NCBI GenBank assembly: GCA_028287305.1
Contig: JAQBPX010000037.1
Coordinates: 42,727 to 106,726 of the forward strand
From: Gemmatimonadota bacterium
Lineage (GTDB): Bacteria > Gemmatimonadota > Gemmatimonadetes > Gemmatimonadales > Gemmatimonadaceae
Length of the DNA stretch: 64,000 nt
Reading direction: 5' to 3'
This document shows positions 27,179 to 35,087 of this stretch, in pieces. The notes below the pieces were generated by a model. It saw only the letters and a list, made by a program, of their open reading frames with translations. It had not been told where the DNA came from and searched no databases. Numbering within the stretch: the stretch's first letter is position 1; the number at the start of each line of letters is the position of its first letter. Position numbers and translations under genes: made by a program.

Positions 27179-27669
27179 TTCCGTTTGGCCTTCCGGTGGG
27201 GCGCGGCTTTCACCGTCGCCAGTTCACGCTTGGCCTTCAACGCCTCGAGCGCGGCCTCGAGCGCCTTGGTCACGTGCGAGAAGGCGAAGTGATGGTCCGC
27301 CAGCCGCCCGCGAACCGCGGGGCTGTCCACGGCCAGCGCCTGTCCGCTCGCGATCAGCGCCTCGTACTGGTACATGCGGCGCAGCCGCTCACCGATGAGG
27401 CGCTCGAAGCTGCCCTCGGTGGACTGGTAATAGTCCTTGCGATCGCCGGGGCGACTGACGCGCTCGATGAAGCCCATCCGCTCGAGCAGCCGCGTGTCGT
27501 TGCTGACGCTCGCCTTGCTGACGCCGAGGCGCGTGGCGATTTCGTCGAGGGAGAGGGAGCCCTCGGTGATGAGGGCGAGGCCGGCGATGCGGCCGGCGAT
27601 ACGGGGCGCGCCGTCCTCTTCCCAGAGGAGTCCGAAGCGTTCGATGAAGCGGTCGCGATCGGCGGACAT
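27175..27669 (-). CDS. GbsR/MarR-like transcriptional regulator of the efflux operon
   Basis: A 164-residue winged-helix regulator. The N-terminus, RFIERFGLLWEEDGAPRIAG, and the HTH, LSLDEIATRLGVSKASVSND, followed by the wing VSRPGDRKDYYQ, fit the GbsR/MarR group; the C-terminus is basic. The start is ATG 27669; an upstream extension would run into the tRNA region. The first gene of the RND operon, it probably represses its own promoter: an 8-bp-arm inverted repeat lies between the -35 and -10 boxes. The -10 ends 7 bp before the ATG and there is no Shine-Dalgarno, suggesting a leaderless message. Confidence 0.88.
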   Translation of the reverse strand: MSADRDRFIERFGLLWEEDGAPRIAGRIAGLALITEGSLSLDEIATRLGVSKASVSNDTRLLERMGFIERVSRPGDRKDYYQSTEGSFERLIGERLRRMYQYEALIASGQALAVDSPAVRGRLADHHFAFSHVTKALEAALEALKAKRELATVKAAPHRKAKRK

Positions 27670-27674
27670 GGGGG

Positions 27675-27700
27675 TGAACGTACGGTGTTCAATACGTTCA
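27675..27700. promoter_or_regulatory. Operator-like inverted repeat of the efflux operon
   Basis: TGAACGTA (27675-27682) and TACGTTCA (27693-27700) form a perfect 8-bp-arm inverted repeat with a 10-bp spacer. It covers the -10 box and almost the full spacer of the promoter below. It is a good candidate binding site for the MarR-type regulator. Confidence 0.6.
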
Positions 27701-27705
27701 GTCAA
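27677..27705 (-). promoter_or_regulatory. Promoter of the GbsR-TolC-MFP-RND operon
   Basis: On the minus strand, TTGACT (27705-27700), a 17-bp spacer and TACGTT (27682-27677). Initiation 6-8 bp downstream would fall at or next to the A of the ATG at 27669. Confidence 0.55.
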
Positions 27706-27770
27706 CAGTAAACGAAGTGCGCGCGGGCGACCATTGTCGACCTCGCTGCGAGGCGCTTCTCGCACCATGC

Positions 27771-27806
27771 AAAAAGGGCCCAAGTGCTGTACAAGCACTT
27801 GGACCC
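27771..27806 (-). terminator. Rho-independent terminator after tRNA-Pro
   Basis: On the minus strand a 13-bp stem with one mismatch (27806-27794 pairing with 27788-27776) and a 5-nt loop is followed at once by five T residues (27775-27771). It sits 4 bp past the tRNA 3' end and isolates it from the efflux operon. Confidence 0.88.
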
Positions 27807-27810
27807 TCGA

Positions 27811-27884
27811 TCGGGACGGCGGGATTTGAACCCGCGACCCCCTGAACCCCATTCAGGTGCGCTACCGGGCTGCGCTACGTCCCG
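27811..27884 (-). tRNA. tRNA-Pro (anticodon GGG)
   Basis: A complete 74-nt cloverleaf. Acceptor stem CGGGACG/CGTCCCG, D arm GCGC-AGCCCGGTA-GCGC, anticodon arm CCTGA-ATGGGGT-TCAGG with GGG at positions 34-36, T arm GCGGG-TTCAAAT-CCCGC, discriminator A. CCA is not encoded. It reads Pro CCC and CCU codons. Confidence 0.97.
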
Positions 27885-27923
27885 TCCGGCCGGCCCCACA
27901 CACTGGCCGCGGACAGACACAAA

Positions 27924-27952
27924 AGTATAGCGACCACAGCCCCCTCCAACAA
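27924..27952 (-). promoter_or_regulatory. Promoter for tRNA-Pro
   Basis: TTGTTG (27952-27947), a 17-bp spacer and TATACT (27929-27924) on the minus strand. The near-consensus -10 lies 40 bp upstream of the tRNA 5' end. Confidence 0.6.
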
Positions 27953-27956
27953 CCAG

Positions 27957-28370
27957 CTACTGTGCCTTCGCCGCCTGGTGCCGCATGACGCCCGCCATCA
28001 CCAGCGGCGCAAGCGCGAGCAGCAGCTTCTTCGACTTGTCGTACGGTAGCCCGGTAGCCTGCTGCACCTGCTCGTGGACCTCGGGGGCGGAGCCGCCGTT
28101 CATGATGTTGCCCAGGATGCCGCCCAGCCCGCCGCCAGCGGCGCCGCCGCCCATCGCACCAGCGAGCCCGCCGAGCATTCCGCCCAGGCCGCCGCCGCCC
28201 ATGTTCGCGCCAGCATTTCCACCAGCCATGCCGCCCGCGGCCGCGAGGATCGCCGGCAGCGCCGACTGGATGGCGGAGTGCGTGGTCGCCGGGTCAGCGC
28301 CGATCTCCTGGCTGATCTGCTGGACGTGCTGCTGCCCGATTTCCTGCTTCACCATGTCGAGGAGGCTCAT
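27957..28370 (-). CDS. DUF937 (YidB-like) protein
   Basis: A 137-residue protein of the DUF937 family. It begins MSLLDMVKQEIGQQHVQQIS, then has the typical IGADPATTHSAIQSALPAIL, a long Gly/Ala/Met-rich low-complexity segment (about 46-92), and a C-terminal LPYDKSKKLLLALAPLVMAG segment. The biochemical function of the family is unknown to me. It sits between the lipoprotein pair and tRNA-Pro. The start is supported by the conserved N-terminus. Confidence 0.85.
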   Translation of the reverse strand: MSLLDMVKQEIGQQHVQQISQEIGADPATTHSAIQSALPAILAAAGGMAGGNAGANMGGGGLGGMLGGLAGAMGGGAAGGGLGGILGNIMNGGSAPEVHEQVQQATGLPYDKSKKLLLALAPLVMAGVMRHQAAKAQ

Positions 28371-28425
28371 CAGTGCTCACCGTTGAGGGATGCGGCGAGC
28401 GAGGCAACTGGCGTACCTGCGGGAC

Positions 28426-29133
28426 TCAGTTAGCGATGGTGACCGCGACGGAATTCTGCGCGACCACGATTCGGCCATCGGTCATGCGGCGACGAGCCTG
28501 GATCCGGTAGTCTCCATTCGCCAGCGGCGACGTGTCGAAGCTCATGGTGAGCGGGCCTCCCGGAGACGCGCCCGCATGCGTGGCGACCACGGTCTCCGCC
28601 GGATCGCCCGACTGGCGGACCACGAGCAGCTCGAAGGCCTCAGTCATCCCGTCGCAGGTGGTGTTGAGGAGCAGCGTGTTGAGCACGACGCCGACCATGC
28701 CCTTGAGCCTGTCGAGCCGTGCCGCCGCGCCGGCGACATTGACTTGCCCGATCTGGATTTGAGGGAGGAGCACCGCGCCGACGAGGATCGTCGCCTGCGC
28801 GGTCCTGGTCGTATCGGCCACGGAGAGCGCCGTGATGATGGAGCTGCCGGCACAACCGGATCGAACGACACCCTGCGCATTCACGGTCGCCGCGCGAGGA
28901 TTGCTGGAACGCCAGATCACGAGCTCCGGAAGTCCTCCGACCTGCCTGACCGTAGCGGTGAGTGGCTGCTCCTGATCCTGCCCCAGGGAGACGTTGGCCG
29001 GCGCAACGACGACCGAGACCACGCGCGCCGGACCGTCCGGGACTACGGGTATCACCGGCGTGGCAGGCGAATCCGCGCGCCCTCCGCAGCCGCCCGCGGC
29101 GACCAGCAGGCCGAGCGCGACGCGCCCACGCAT
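28426..29133 (-). CDS. Ig-like (Big2) domain lipoprotein, copy B
   Basis: A 235-residue exported lipoprotein. The signal ends LLVAAGGCGGRADS with a lipobox-type Gly-Cys. A Big2 Ig-like domain follows (about 35-125), with VIWRSSNPRAATVNAQGVV as the characteristic strand pair. The C-terminal ~100 residues contain a conserved LDRLKGMVGVVLN block and a segment ending YRIQARRRMTDGRIVVAQN. It is a tandem paralogue of the gene at 29137-29841, 3 bp away. The function is unknown; a surface adhesin or scaffold role is plausible. Confidence 0.85.
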   Translation of the reverse strand: MRGRVALGLLVAAGGCGGRADSPATPVIPVVPDGPARVVSVVVAPANVSLGQDQEQPLTATVRQVGGLPELVIWRSSNPRAATVNAQGVVRSGCAGSSIITALSVADTTRTAQATILVGAVLLPQIQIGQVNVAGAAARLDRLKGMVGVVLNTLLLNTTCDGMTEAFELLVVRQSGDPAETVVATHAGASPGGPLTMSFDTSPLANGDYRIQARRRMTDGRIVVAQNSVAVTIAN

Positions 29134-29136
29134 CCG

Positions 29137-29841
29137 CTAATTCCCGACGGTGACCGGCACCGAATTCGCCGAAGTGATCAGCGTACCGCTGGTACCGCGG
29201 CGGAACCCGGACAGCACGTACGCCCCCGGCAGCAAATGCGAAGTGTCGAAGCTCAGCGTCATCGGGCCTGCCTGCGGGATCACCGCGCTCTCCGCAACGA
29301 CCATCCGGTCGGTGCCGTGATCGAGCGACAATCCGTATGACGCAGCGGGAGTGTTATCGCCGCATACGCCGCCGGTCGTCACGAGGTTCAGCACCACGTC
29401 CACCTGTCCCTGCAGGTGATCCAGCCTCGCCGGAAGGCCGCCGGAGTTCACCTGGGCAATGGTGACCACGGGCAGGAGGATCGACCCGACAACGAAGGTC
29501 GCGTCCGCCCGCTTCGTGGTATCAGCGACTGCAACCGCCGAGATGAAGGCAGTTCCGGAGCAGAGCGCCTGCACCATTCCGAGCGCGTCCACCGTGGCCA
29601 CTCGAGCGTTGCTCGTCCGCCACGTCACGAGCTGCGGCAGGCCGCCCTCTTCCTTGACGTACGCCTGCAGCGGCTGGGTCAGGCCCTCGTTCAGCGAGAC
29701 GTTCGACGGAATGACCGTGACGGATATCACGCGCGCCTGGGTGCCGGGAACGACAGGAGTCGCCGAGCTGCCCGGCGACTCCGTACTCCCCCCACACCCG
29801 GCGACCGAGAGCATGAGCGCAACTGACAGTGTGCGACGCAT
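29137..29841 (-). CDS. Ig-like (Big2) domain lipoprotein, copy A
   Basis: A 234-residue lipoprotein with the same layout as the downstream neighbour. The signal ends LMLSVAGCGGSTESPG, and a Big2 domain holds VTWRTSNARVATVDALGMV. The C-terminal part shares the LDHLQGQVDVVLNLV and LPGAYVLSGFRRGTSG blocks with the paralogue (LDRLKG..., LANGDYRIQARRRMTDG). The pair differ widely, so the duplication is not recent. No enzymatic motif is visible. Confidence 0.85.
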   Translation of the reverse strand: MRRTLSVALMLSVAGCGGSTESPGSSATPVVPGTQARVISVTVIPSNVSLNEGLTQPLQAYVKEEGGLPQLVTWRTSNARVATVDALGMVQALCSGTAFISAVAVADTTKRADATFVVGSILLPVVTIAQVNSGGLPARLDHLQGQVDVVLNLVTTGGVCGDNTPAASYGLSLDHGTDRMVVAESAVIPQAGPMTLSFDTSHLLPGAYVLSGFRRGTSGTLITSANSVPVTVGN

Positions 29842-29859
29842 GCTCCCAGTGTACTGCTT

Positions 29860-30237
29860 TTACACCGCGTCGTCCACCGGAACCGACACCAGCACCTCGT
29901 CCTTGCGCCCCCAGCCGAAGATCCAGCGCGCCACCCAATAGACCAGGAGGCACGGCAGCACGAAGACGACGAACAGCTTCAGGAACACCAGTCCGACCGA
30001 AAGCGCCGCGAACAGCAGCCCGATCACGCCGCCACCCACCAGCAGCACGAGGAAGATCGGCAGCCCGAATACGAACAGCAGCAGCATCACCGGGATGGCC
30101 AGCACGCCGAGGATTCCCAGCACGGGCGCCCCCACGGTAGCCAGGAACAGCGCGATCGGGGCGATGATCCCCAGCCCCAGCACGGCCTTGAGCCCCCAGC
30201 GCATCGATACGACTGCCAGCAGCAGGGTCTTGAACAT
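29860..30237 (-). CDS. Small integral membrane protein
   Basis: A 125-residue, strongly hydrophobic protein with about three to four membrane segments: GLKAVLGLGIIAPIALFLAT, GILGVLAIPVMLLLFVFGLP, FLVLLVGGGVIGLLFAALSV and LKLFVVFVLPCLLVYWVARW. It ends in a short charged tail, GRKDEVLVSVPVDDAV. I recognise no family. Starts at ATG 30237 or Met12 are both possible. It is followed after 18 bp by the lipoprotein pair. Confidence 0.75.
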   Translation of the reverse strand: MFKTLLLAVVSMRWGLKAVLGLGIIAPIALFLATVGAPVLGILGVLAIPVMLLLFVFGLPIFLVLLVGGGVIGLLFAALSVGLVFLKLFVVFVLPCLLVYWVARWIFGWGRKDEVLVSVPVDDAV

Positions 30238-30334
30238 GATTCCTCGGAAGGGAATGGGTGTCCCCTCCCTACGCCCCGACCCTCATGGCAGTTTCGCGCC
30301 CTTGCCAAAGCCCAAGGCCCAAAGTCCAAAGCCC

Positions 30335-31114
30335 CTACAGGAGCTCCCCCACAAAAAACTCCCCGAACTCCCCGTACTTCGCCGACACCTCATCGAAGCG
30401 CATCTCCGTCACGATCTTCTTGAACTCGAGCGGGTCCTTCGCGAACAGCGTCACCCCCCACTCCCACGCATCCAGTCCGATCGCCCCGCTGATCACCTGC
30501 ACGATCTTCCCGGCGTACTTCCGCCCGGTGAGCCCGTGCGAGTGCATGAGCCGGCTCCGCTCATCCAGCGTGAGCGAGTACCAGTTGGCGCCTGCGTCCC
30601 GCTTCTTGGACATCGGATAGAAGCACGCCCACCCCATCCCTTCGGGCAACGCAGGATACAGACGGCGCCGCACGTGCGCACTCTCCCGCTCCACGGTCGC
30701 CCGCTTCTCCATCGCCGCACGATACGCGTCGTCGCCCACCATCCCGCCACGCGTCACCGCCTCGCGTGCGAGCTCGGCCGTGATGTGATAGAGCCCCGCC
30801 TCCGTCACGCTCAAGAAGCTGTACACGAGTTGCAGCCCGGCGGCCGCTCCAGATCCCGTGAGCGCACGCTGCGCCTCGCCAATCGCGCCCAGCGTCGCGC
30901 GAAAGTGCATCACCATCCAGTCGGCACGTGAGCCGACGACGCGCACCGCAGCGCTCCACCCTTCCCCCTCGCGCACGGCGAGCGCGCGCACGGCAGTCGC
31001 AAGCTCGCGCTCGCCAGCCGCGCCGCGAAAGAGCTGGTGCAGCACGTACCACCCCTCCAGCGTCTCCGGGGGCAGCGCCAGTGGCGAGCTCGCCTGCATG
31101 GATTCCTGTGACAT
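30335..31114 (-). CDS. hemQ: Coproheme decarboxylase HemQ / chlorite dismutase family
   Basis: A 259-residue HemQ (ChdC) protein that converts coproheme III to heme b in the coproporphyrin-dependent pathway of monoderms and some other phyla. The C-terminal half is strongly conserved: CFYPMSKKRDAGANWY has the catalytic Tyr166, MHSHGLTGRKYAGK has the proximal heme ligand His193, and DAWEWGVTLFAKDPLEFKK and EMRFDEVSAKYGEFGEFFVG complete the signature. The start is ATG 31114; Met6 is an alternative. It is divergent from the exopolysaccharide operon. Confidence 0.92.
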   Translation of the reverse strand: MSQESMQASSPLALPPETLEGWYVLHQLFRGAAGERELATAVRALAVREGEGWSAAVRVVGSRADWMVMHFRATLGAIGEAQRALTGSGAAAGLQLVYSFLSVTEAGLYHITAELAREAVTRGGMVGDDAYRAAMEKRATVERESAHVRRRLYPALPEGMGWACFYPMSKKRDAGANWYSLTLDERSRLMHSHGLTGRKYAGKIVQVISGAIGLDAWEWGVTLFAKDPLEFKKIVTEMRFDEVSAKYGEFGEFFVGELL

Positions 31115-31153
31115 GCACGAAAGATGAGCGCGGTGGCGCGCGTCGGGAACGGG

Positions 31154-31169
31154 GTGTGCGTTAGCACAC
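31154..31169. promoter_or_regulatory. Inverted repeat in the hemQ/EPS divergent region
   Basis: GTGTGC-GTTA-GCACAC, perfect 6-bp arms with a 4-nt centre, lies between the divergent hemQ and KaiC-fusion genes. It could be an operator; no regulator is encoded next to it. Confidence 0.35.
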
Positions 31170-31218
31170 GGAAGTTTAGTGGCTGAATCGTCGGGCGCTG
31201 GGCGCCGGGAGGAGTGCT

Positions 31219-32793
31219 GTGATTGCAACTGGTATCGCCGCGATCGACGAGCGGCTCGGTGGATTCATGCCGCAGCGAACGCACGTCCTCACGGGAGCGC
31301 CGGGCACGGGCAAGACCGTCACCGCCCTCGAGTTCCTATACAATGGAATCGAGAAGGGTGAGCGCGCGGTGATCCTCACGCACGACGATCCCGACGACCT
31401 CATTGCCGAGGGACGGTTCCTCGGCATGGACCTCGAGAAGTCCCTGCTCAGCGAGCAGCTGGTGCTCCTCCGCTTCCAGCTCGACTTCTCGCGCCGCTTC
31501 TCGCGCGCAACCGGGCCCGAGCCGGCCTTCGAGGAGCTCGCGCGACTGCTCGGCGACCAGAAGCCCAGCCGCATCGTGATCGATTCCGTCGCTCCCTTCC
31601 TCGAGGCGGGCGCGGCATCCGGCGCGGCCATCACGCAGCTGATGAGCTTCCTCGATTCGCTCGGCGCCACCAGCGTGGTGACGTACCCCGCCGACCTCGC
31701 GGGCATGTACGATCGACGCCTCGAGCCGCTGCTCCAGCGCGCCGCCGCGGTGCTGCACTTCAGCGCCGACCAGGATCGCTGCTGCAAGATCGAGCTGCGC
31801 AAGGTGCGCTACGAGGTGCAGTCCACGGCGCCGATCGCCTTCACCATGCAGCCCGGCGTCGGCATCACCGCGCTCTCGGAGTCCGCCAGGCAGCGCCGCA
31901 GCAACGATGTCTCGTCGCTTCCGGCGGGCGCGGTCCCGCGGCTCCTCGTCATCGACCCGCATGATGCGCTCGAGGCCGAGGTGCAGGCCGCGCTCCGAGA
32001 GTCCTTCGACGTCACCGTCCGCTCCGCCGTGACGAGCGCCTTCGCCGACCTCTCATCGGGCACCAGCGCGGTGCTCGTCACGGTGCGGCGCGACACGGTG
32101 AACGACGTCCTCACCCTGGTGCGCGAGCTGCGACGCGCCGGCAGCAACGCGGCCATACTGCTCGTGTCGCCCTTCACCCTCCGCTCCGACGATCGCGCCC
32201 GCGCGCTTCGCGCCGGCGCCGATGAATTCCTCGACTCCACCATGCACCCGCGCGAGCTGCAGGTGCGCGTGGAGCATGCGATCGAGCGCGGCCATCGCCC
32301 AGGCACCATCGCCGAGCTCGAGGTGCCCGTCGTCACGCAGCCCACGGGCACCGAGGACCCGCACGTCGCCATGGATGGCCACGCCTTCCGCAACGCAGTC
32401 GCCGCGCACATGAGCGGAGATCGCGCCGCGTTCTTCACCATCGTGCGGCTCACGCCCTCGCGCGCGGGCACCGCCCACTCGCTCGCGCGACAGGCGCTGC
32501 ACGCGATTCGCGTGGACTCCGGCGACCTGGTCGGCGAGGTCGAGCAGGGCGCCGTGGTGTACCTGCACTGCGCCCGCCGCAAGGATGTCGGTCCCTTCGT
32601 GGAACGCGTCCGCGACGAATGGCGACGCGCCGGCAACGGCGAGCTCGACATCGCCATGGCCACCTACCCCGCCGAGGAGGCGCAGGTATCCACCCTGCTC
32701 GACGCCCGGGCGACGCGCGCCATCAAGCCGAACCTCGAGCTGCTGCGCGGGGACGAGCGCTCCCTGGGCGGCGGACAGCTTCCGCTCTCCTGA
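31219..32793 (+). CDS. KaiC-like ATPase / receiver-like / degenerate GGDEF fusion
   Basis: A 524-residue probable regulator. Residues 1-225 form one KaiC-type RecA domain, with Walker A GAPGTGKTV and Walker B-like IVIDSVAPFLEAG. Residues about 240-360 resemble a response-regulator receiver (PRLLVIDPHDALEAEVQAAL, ILLVSPF, RAGADEFLDSTMHPRELQVR) but the usual phospho-acceptor Asp is not apparent. The C-terminus (about 375-500) looks like a degenerate GGDEF domain in which the signature is replaced by VGEVEQGAVVYL. It starts at a GTG with GGGAGGAG upstream. It is the first gene of the exopolysaccharide operon, 3 bp before the export gene, and probably controls synthesis. Confidence 0.8.
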   Translation: MIATGIAAIDERLGGFMPQRTHVLTGAPGTGKTVTALEFLYNGIEKGERAVILTHDDPDDLIAEGRFLGMDLEKSLLSEQLVLLRFQLDFSRRFSRATGPEPAFEELARLLGDQKPSRIVIDSVAPFLEAGAASGAAITQLMSFLDSLGATSVVTYPADLAGMYDRRLEPLLQRAAAVLHFSADQDRCCKIELRKVRYEVQSTAPIAFTMQPGVGITALSESARQRRSNDVSSLPAGAVPRLLVIDPHDALEAEVQAALRESFDVTVRSAVTSAFADLSSGTSAVLVTVRRDTVNDVLTLVRELRRAGSNAAILLVSPFTLRSDDRARALRAGADEFLDSTMHPRELQVRVEHAIERGHRPGTIAELEVPVVTQPTGTEDPHVAMDGHAFRNAVAAHMSGDRAAFFTIVRLTPSRAGTAHSLARQALHAIRVDSGDLVGEVEQGAVVYLHCARRKDVGPFVERVRDEWRRAGNGELDIAMATYPAEEAQVSTLLDARATRAIKPNLELLRGDERSLGGGQLPLS

Positions 32794-32796
32794 TCG

Positions 32797-35082
32797 ATGG
32801 CGCGCTCGTATGGCGCTCGCCTGTTGCTCGGCGTGGCCGCGCTCGGCGCGGTCGCGGCCGTGGTCTATGGCGCCCTCACGCAGGGCGCCACGATCCATCG
32901 CAACACCTCGTTCGGTGAGTCGAGCGATTCCTTCGCCGTGCGCGACCCGAGCCTGATCCGCCCCACCGCCACCGACTACGCGGCGTTCGCCGCGCAGGAC
33001 GCCGCATGGCGCGCGAAGTGGGCGCGTCCCTATCACTGGCAACAGGAGGCGTCGGGCATCTGGGCGCCGAGCGCCGAGATGCTGCTGCGCGATCGCGTCT
33101 ATCGCCTGGTTCAGGCTGGGCGCCCCGACGAGGCGATCCCGCTGCTCGAGTCGTGGCTCACGAATCATCCCGGCGCGCTGGACCTCACCACCGACCTGGC
33201 CCGCATGCATGCGTCGCTCAATCACGTGGACGACGCGGCGCGCTGGTATCGCCTGGCGCTCGAGCGGCCCATGGCCGAGTCGTTCCGGCCGGAGTTCGCG
33301 AAGTTCCTGCTCGACGCGGGACGATATCCGGATGCGCAGAAGGAGTGGCAGAAGCTCGCCCTGCGCGACCCGCTGAGCGTCGACTGGCGGCTGCAGTACG
33401 CGCGCGCGCTCGCCTGGGGCGGCCGCTCGCGCGAGGCGGAGCGCGAGCTCTCGTGGGTCGCGCAGCGCCGTCCGAACGATCCCGGCGTGGACTCGCTGCT
33501 GGTGGCCACGCGCAACGACATCGAGCCGAGCCTGGACGAGGCGCGGCGCTGGAGCAGTGAGCGCCCCGCGTATCGTCCGTGGCGCGTTGCCTATGCGCGC
33601 GCGCTCGTGGCCGCCAACCAGCCGCAGCTCGCCATGGCCCAGTTCGACACGCTGCTCGACGGTGGCCTCACGCTCGACCTGCTCCGCGAAGCCGCCGGGG
33701 TGCACGGCACCGCCGGCGACTCCGTGGGATCGGCGCGGATGCTTCGCCGAGTGGTCGCCATGGCGCCGCGCAACGACACCCTTCGCGTGGAGCTCGCGAA
33801 GGCGCTCGCCTGGTCGGGCGATCGCCTCGCCTCGATCGCCGAGTACGACACGCTGCTCGCCACGCGCAGTGACCCGCAGTGGCATCGCGCCCGTGGCGAG
33901 ATGCTGGTCTGGGCCGGCGACTACGCGCGTGGCGAGAAGGACCTGCGCGCGGCGCTCGCCGCGCACGAGGACTTTGACCTGCTCGCGCTCCTCGGTGACG
34001 TGCAGCGCTGGACCGGTCGGTACGACCTGGCGAAGGCGACGTACAGGCGTGCGCTCGCACTCAAGCCGACCGATGCGCGCGTGACCCTCGCGCTGGCCGA
34101 TGCCGACCGGCTCGGCCGCCAGCTCGTGGTCGCCGATGGCGCGCGCGGCGCGGGCTGGACCGGCATCGCGAGCTACGCCGAGGACAATTCCGGCTTCCTC
34201 TTCGTCAGTGCCGGCGTGTCACACGCCGCCGCGCTCGGGAAGCGCACGCTGGTCAGCATGGGGCTCGAGCAGAATCGGGTTTCCCAGCGGTCAGTGCGCG
34301 CTCCCGAGCGCTACATCTATGGATACTCGATGCAGGCGGGAATCACCCAGCAACTCTCGGCGCGACTCAGCGCGCGCGTGGATGCCGGGCTCGCGCGACA
34401 CGCGCTCACCCGGGACCAGCCCTTCGGGAGCGTGACCGCGGCGTGGGAGGCGCGCGGGGGTTCCGCGCAGCTGTCGCTCGGATCGGGGCCGGTGTACCAG
34501 TCATTGATGTCCATCAACACGCTCCTCGGCAGCACCAGTGCCGATGGCCGCCCGATGATGGGACGCACGGCATCGGCCTCGGCCACCATCCCGGTGCGCG
34601 GCGCCGCAATCACCGCCGAGGTGGATCGCCTTGCGCTGAGCGATGGCAACACGCGCACGAGCGTGCAGGCCACCGCGCGCATCCCGGTGGCGCACGGGGT
34701 GAACGCGATCTACACCGGCGGCACGCTCGGGTACAGCCAGCGAAGCGCCATTTACTGGGACCCGCTGCGCTACACGTCGCATGGGATCGGGCTCGAGGTC
34801 GCCGGCCACCGACAGAACTGGCTCACCTGGGCGGTTCGGGCCGTGCCCGGCGTGGGCCGCTCGCGAGAGACGAGTCCACAGGACCCCCGCTTCCTGCCGG
34901 CGGGCTCGGTGCCCACGGAGATTCCGCTTCCGAGTCGCAACGTGTTCCAGCTGGCCACCAGCGGTGACGTGGGAATCTCGCTGCGCAGGCTCAACCTGAC
35001 CGCCGGCATGGGTTACGGCCGCGGCCGCGGCAGCTCGTACCAGTCCCTCAGCGGTGCACTGCAAGTGCACTTCGCCTGGTAG
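32797..35082 (+). CDS. TPR and beta-barrel outer-membrane export protein (PgaA/BcsC-like)
   Basis: A 761-residue protein: an N-terminal membrane segment or signal (LLLGVAALGAVAAVVYGAL), TPR-type helical repeats from about 85 to 445 (for example PDEAIPLLESWLTNHPGALD and YDLAKATYRRALALKPTDAR), then a C-terminal half of alternating hydrophobic strands ending in SGALQVHFAW, as in outer-membrane barrels. This TPR-plus-barrel plan is that of exopolysaccharide exporters such as PgaA and BcsC, although sequence similarity is too low to name it. It lies directly before the synthase gene (5-bp gap). Confidence 0.82.
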   Translation: MARSYGARLLLGVAALGAVAAVVYGALTQGATIHRNTSFGESSDSFAVRDPSLIRPTATDYAAFAAQDAAWRAKWARPYHWQQEASGIWAPSAEMLLRDRVYRLVQAGRPDEAIPLLESWLTNHPGALDLTTDLARMHASLNHVDDAARWYRLALERPMAESFRPEFAKFLLDAGRYPDAQKEWQKLALRDPLSVDWRLQYARALAWGGRSREAERELSWVAQRRPNDPGVDSLLVATRNDIEPSLDEARRWSSERPAYRPWRVAYARALVAANQPQLAMAQFDTLLDGGLTLDLLREAAGVHGTAGDSVGSARMLRRVVAMAPRNDTLRVELAKALAWSGDRLASIAEYDTLLATRSDPQWHRARGEMLVWAGDYARGEKDLRAALAAHEDFDLLALLGDVQRWTGRYDLAKATYRRALALKPTDARVTLALADADRLGRQLVVADGARGAGWTGIASYAEDNSGFLFVSAGVSHAAALGKRTLVSMGLEQNRVSQRSVRAPERYIYGYSMQAGITQQLSARLSARVDAGLARHALTRDQPFGSVTAAWEARGGSAQLSLGSGPVYQSLMSINTLLGSTSADGRPMMGRTASASATIPVRGAAITAEVDRLALSDGNTRTSVQATARIPVAHGVNAIYTGGTLGYSQRSAIYWDPLRYTSHGIGLEVAGHRQNWLTWAVRAVPGVGRSRETSPQDPRFLPAGSVPTEIPLPSRNVFQLATSGDVGISLRRLNLTAGMGYGRGRGSSYQSLSGALQVHFAW

Positions 35083-35087
35083 CGCCG

